Of a DNA stretch of 64,000 nucleotides, positions 62,445 to 64,000 are shown piece by piece. Origin of the DNA: Elizabethkingia bruuniana (GTDB taxonomy: Bacteria > Bacteroidota > Bacteroidia > Flavobacteriales > Weeksellaceae); the NCBI RefSeq assembly GCF_002024805.1, contig NZ_CP014337.1, forward strand, positions 3,844,001 through 3,908,000, read 5' to 3'. The translations under genes and the position numbers were made by a program. Every line of letters begins with the position of its first letter. The stretch's first letter is position 1. The notes below the pieces were generated by a model. The model saw nothing but the letters and a program-made list of their open reading frames with translations. It did not search any database and was not told where the DNA came from.

Positions 62445-63064
62445 CTGAAAATTGTTTTTAAATTATAATCTACTATATTTTCCAGCTCCATTATAGAAAT
62501 ACCCCGTACCATTGCAGCTTTTTCATAAAGCATTTCAATGCTGATCTCCGCGGTATCGGTCTCTAATACGAAAGTTTCGTTGGGTATTTTCTGAAAAGTT
62601 TTTTGCAAAGATAAATTATTCAGAAGTGAAGCTCCAAAAGACAAGTAAAAACCATTTTGCAATAATTGTGTTGCAATGGTTTCTCTTTTATTAAATCCAT
62701 GGATAATTTTTGGAATACGAACTCCCTTACATACTGTTATAACCTCGTTGTAACGACGGACACAGTGAATTGTTAGCGGTTTTTGCAGTTCTTCCGCTAT
62801 TGCAATTTGTGATTTAAACACTTTTATTTGCTCTTCTATAGATGTATTTACGAAAGCATCCAGGCCGCATTCGCCTATGGATAGGCAGTTTGAGGTTTTT
62901 GCCGCAGTATGTACTTTTTCAATTACAGACTCCCAATCCTCATTGATATCCTGAGGGTGCAAACCTATGGAATAGAATTCCGGAGAAAATTCTTCCTGAA
63001 CAGATTTGTTGTAAACTCCCTCATAGTCAGGGATCTTATGGTGATGATGAAAGTCAAATATCAT
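62438..63064 (-). CDS. short TatD family hydrolase
   Basis: A 208-residue metal-dependent hydrolase, about 50 residues shorter than E. coli TatD. The metal-binding start is DFHHHHKIPDY, unlike the usual DxHxH, and other ligands are visible in SIGECGLDAF, LTIHCVRRYNEV and VLETDTAEIS. TatD proteins are 3'-5' DNA exonucleases or related hydrolases. It forms an operon with tcdA, overlapping it by 7 bp, and is divergent from the TetR gene. Confidence 0.87.
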   Translation of the reverse strand: MIFDFHHHHKIPDYEGVYNKSVQEEFSPEFYSIGLHPQDINEDWESVIEKVHTAAKTSNCLSIGECGLDAFVNTSIEEQIKVFKSQIAIAEELQKPLTIHCVRRYNEVITVCKGVRIPKIIHGFNKRETIATQLLQNGFYLSFGASLLNNLSLQKTFQKIPNETFVLETDTAEISIEMLYEKAAMVRGISIMELENIVDYNLKTIFRW

Positions 63065-63103
63065 CTTCCAAAATTAAAAAATAAAATAATTGAAAAAAAA
63101 TTA

Positions 63104-63121
63104 ATTAAACGTTTGTTTAAT
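63104..63121 (+). promoter_or_regulatory. candidate TetR operator over the -33 region
   Basis: ATTAAAC-GTTT-GTTTAAT is an 18-bp inverted repeat with 7-bp arms. It covers the -33 TTTG (63112-63115) of the tetR promoter, as expected for self-repression. Confidence 0.55.
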
Positions 63122-63144
63122 AACATAAAAGTGAATTAAATTTG
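63112..63144 (+). promoter_or_regulatory. promoter of tetR-tolC
   Basis: -33 TTTG (63112-63115) and -7 TAAATTTG (63137-63144) are separated by 21 nt; the tetR ATG is at 63155. Confidence 0.7.
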
Positions 63145-63154
63145 CATCCGTAAA

Positions 63155-63796
63155 ATGAGAAAAATAAAAAAACTTAGTGAAAAGCAACTGCATATTTTAG
63201 AAGTTGCAGAAAGCCTTATCGCAGAGAAAGGCTTTAAAGGAACATCAGTAAGAGAAATTTGTAGTCAGGCGAATATAAATGTTGCCATGATCTCATATTA
63301 TTTCGGTTCGAAAGATAAAATGATGTTTCATTTGTATCAGTACAGAGTTCAGAAAGCAAAGGAAAATTTCAGCAATTTTACACAAACGATTTCATCAGCA
63401 AGCCCGGCTATGCAAATGAAAGAAATTCTGAATTTTATCCTTGGACAGATCCTTAAATTCAATTATTTCCATGGATTTGTAACTAATGAATGCCATACTG
63501 CAGAACCTAATAAAGAATTTCTTCGTGATTTTTACGCATTATGCGTAACCAAATTTGAAGAAGTAGTTCAGAAAGGAATAGTAGTAGGTGAATTTAAAAA
63601 GGCTGTAAAGCCTGAAAATCTTCTAGCAACTATTCTCGGGACGATCATCTTTAGCATCAGAAACAGAGAGTTTTACCAGGCCTACCTGCCTGAGCATAAT
63701 GAGGAAGATTACTATCAGAAATTAGAAGAACGATTAAAAACCCATTTATACAACACCGTATTTTCATTACTAGGGTATGAAACAAATGACAACTAA
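63155..63796 (+). CDS. TetR/AcrR family transcriptional regulator
   Basis: A 213-residue repressor. The N-terminal helix-turn-helix is KGFKGTSVREICSQANINVAMISYYFGSKDKM (about 24-56). The rest is a helical ligand-binding and dimer domain. It overlaps the start of a TolC-type gene by 20 bp, so it most likely controls its own efflux operon. An inverted repeat in its promoter is a probable operator. Confidence 0.92.
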   Translation: MRKIKKLSEKQLHILEVAESLIAEKGFKGTSVREICSQANINVAMISYYFGSKDKMMFHLYQYRVQKAKENFSNFTQTISSASPAMQMKEILNFILGQILKFNYFHGFVTNECHTAEPNKEFLRDFYALCVTKFEEVVQKGIVVGEFKKAVKPENLLATILGTIIFSIRNREFYQAYLPEHNEEDYYQKLEERLKTHLYNTVFSLLGYETNDN

Positions 63797-64000
63797 AATT
63801 CTCCTGTTGGCTGCATTTAGCGCCGCGGGTTTGGAATTTGCGCAAACAGTACAAAAGCTGACTTTGTCCGAAGCTATAGTACTAAGCATGAAAAATAACT
63901 CTAAGGTTAAAATTGCTGAAGCGCAACTGAATACAATGGACTCGAAAGTCCAGGAGGCAAAGAATAAAAGATTACCAGATCTGAAACTAAGCGGAAACCT
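63777..64000 (+). CDS. TolC family outer membrane protein, N-terminal part (truncated by window edge)
   Basis: The first 74 codons of a TolC-type channel: signal peptide MKQMTTKILLLAAFSAAGLEFAQ, then the family start KLTLSEAIVLSMKNNSKVKIAEAQLNTMDSKVQEAKNKRLPDLKLSGN. The start at 63777 lies inside the end of the TetR gene; an ATG at 63786 is also possible. The rest of the operon, probably membrane-fusion and RND pump genes, lies beyond the window. Confidence 0.88.
   Translation, partial: MKQMTTKILLLAAFSAAGLEFAQTVQKLTLSEAIVLSMKNNSKVKIAEAQLNTMDSKVQEAKNKRLPDLKLSGN

Overview
The window is a stretch of chromosome from a low-GC member of the Bacteroidota, class Flavobacteriia. The Weeksellaceae, and Elizabethkingia in particular, fit best. 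The evidence is the SusC/RagA receptor, three GLPGLI-family proteins, GldH, an S46 dipeptidyl-peptidase, DUF6909, a DUF6364/PIN toxin-antitoxin pair, and the Bacteroidota -7 promoter element TAnnTTTG in front of many genes. Shine-Dalgarno sites are weak or absent. The genus is inferred from gene content and composition; no database was searched. No rRNA, tRNA, CRISPR array, prophage or insertion sequence was recognised. Most of the window is core chromosome with small accessory islands.

Layout. 1-5.8 kb: a truncated SusC-type receptor gene, DUF445 and msrB (divergent), an L,D-transpeptidase, and two tandem GLPGLI genes. 5.9-12 kb: a suf Fe-S assembly operon (sufA-B-C-D, a YbjQ-like gene, a HExxH protein, sufS). 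12-17.8 kb, minus strand: a CPA1 antiporter, an LEA-like repeat lipoprotein, and mutL-rhomboid-EEP nuclease. 18-25.4 kb: glyS, a DUF6909 protein, an SpmA/SpmB-like membrane protein, a toxin-antitoxin pair, a methyltransferase and a DUF6973 protein. 25.4-33.2 kb: accD, fbaA, nadK with a CBS protein, an RmlD-like reductase, tolC, rplY and prs. 33.2-36 kb: a GDSL lipoprotein paired with a FadL-type porin. 36.3-44 kb: ricT-gldH-PBP1A, selO and a DUF885 lipoprotein. 44-51 kb: acetolactate decarboxylase, nth, bcp, a zinc metallopeptidase lipoprotein, GNAT, a CaCA antiporter, DUF1905/YdeI, YARHG and DUF2306. 51-60.5 kb: a DPP7-type peptidase, a third GLPGLI gene, a tonB remnant, and miaB followed by a sigma-54 activator, a membrane protein, lptE and an acidic protein. 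60.7-64 kb: DUF4126, rnpA, tcdA, tatD, and a tetR-tolC efflux operon cut by the window end.

Themes. Much of the content serves the cell envelope (SusC, FadL/GDSL, LptE, PBP1A, L,D-transpeptidase, GldH, TolC) and Fe-S chemistry (Suf, RicT, MiaB). Several housekeeping enzymes have lost a usual metal or catalytic site: AccD lacks its zinc-ribbon cysteines, endonuclease III lacks its Fe-S cysteines, and MutL lacks the endonuclease motif. I saw no spectacular new system. The best leads are the DUF6909 protein with a nucleoside-phosphorylase-like C-terminus, the two extra genes inside the suf operon, the non-endonuclease MutL, and tandem operator-like palindromes in front of the toxin-antitoxin pair.
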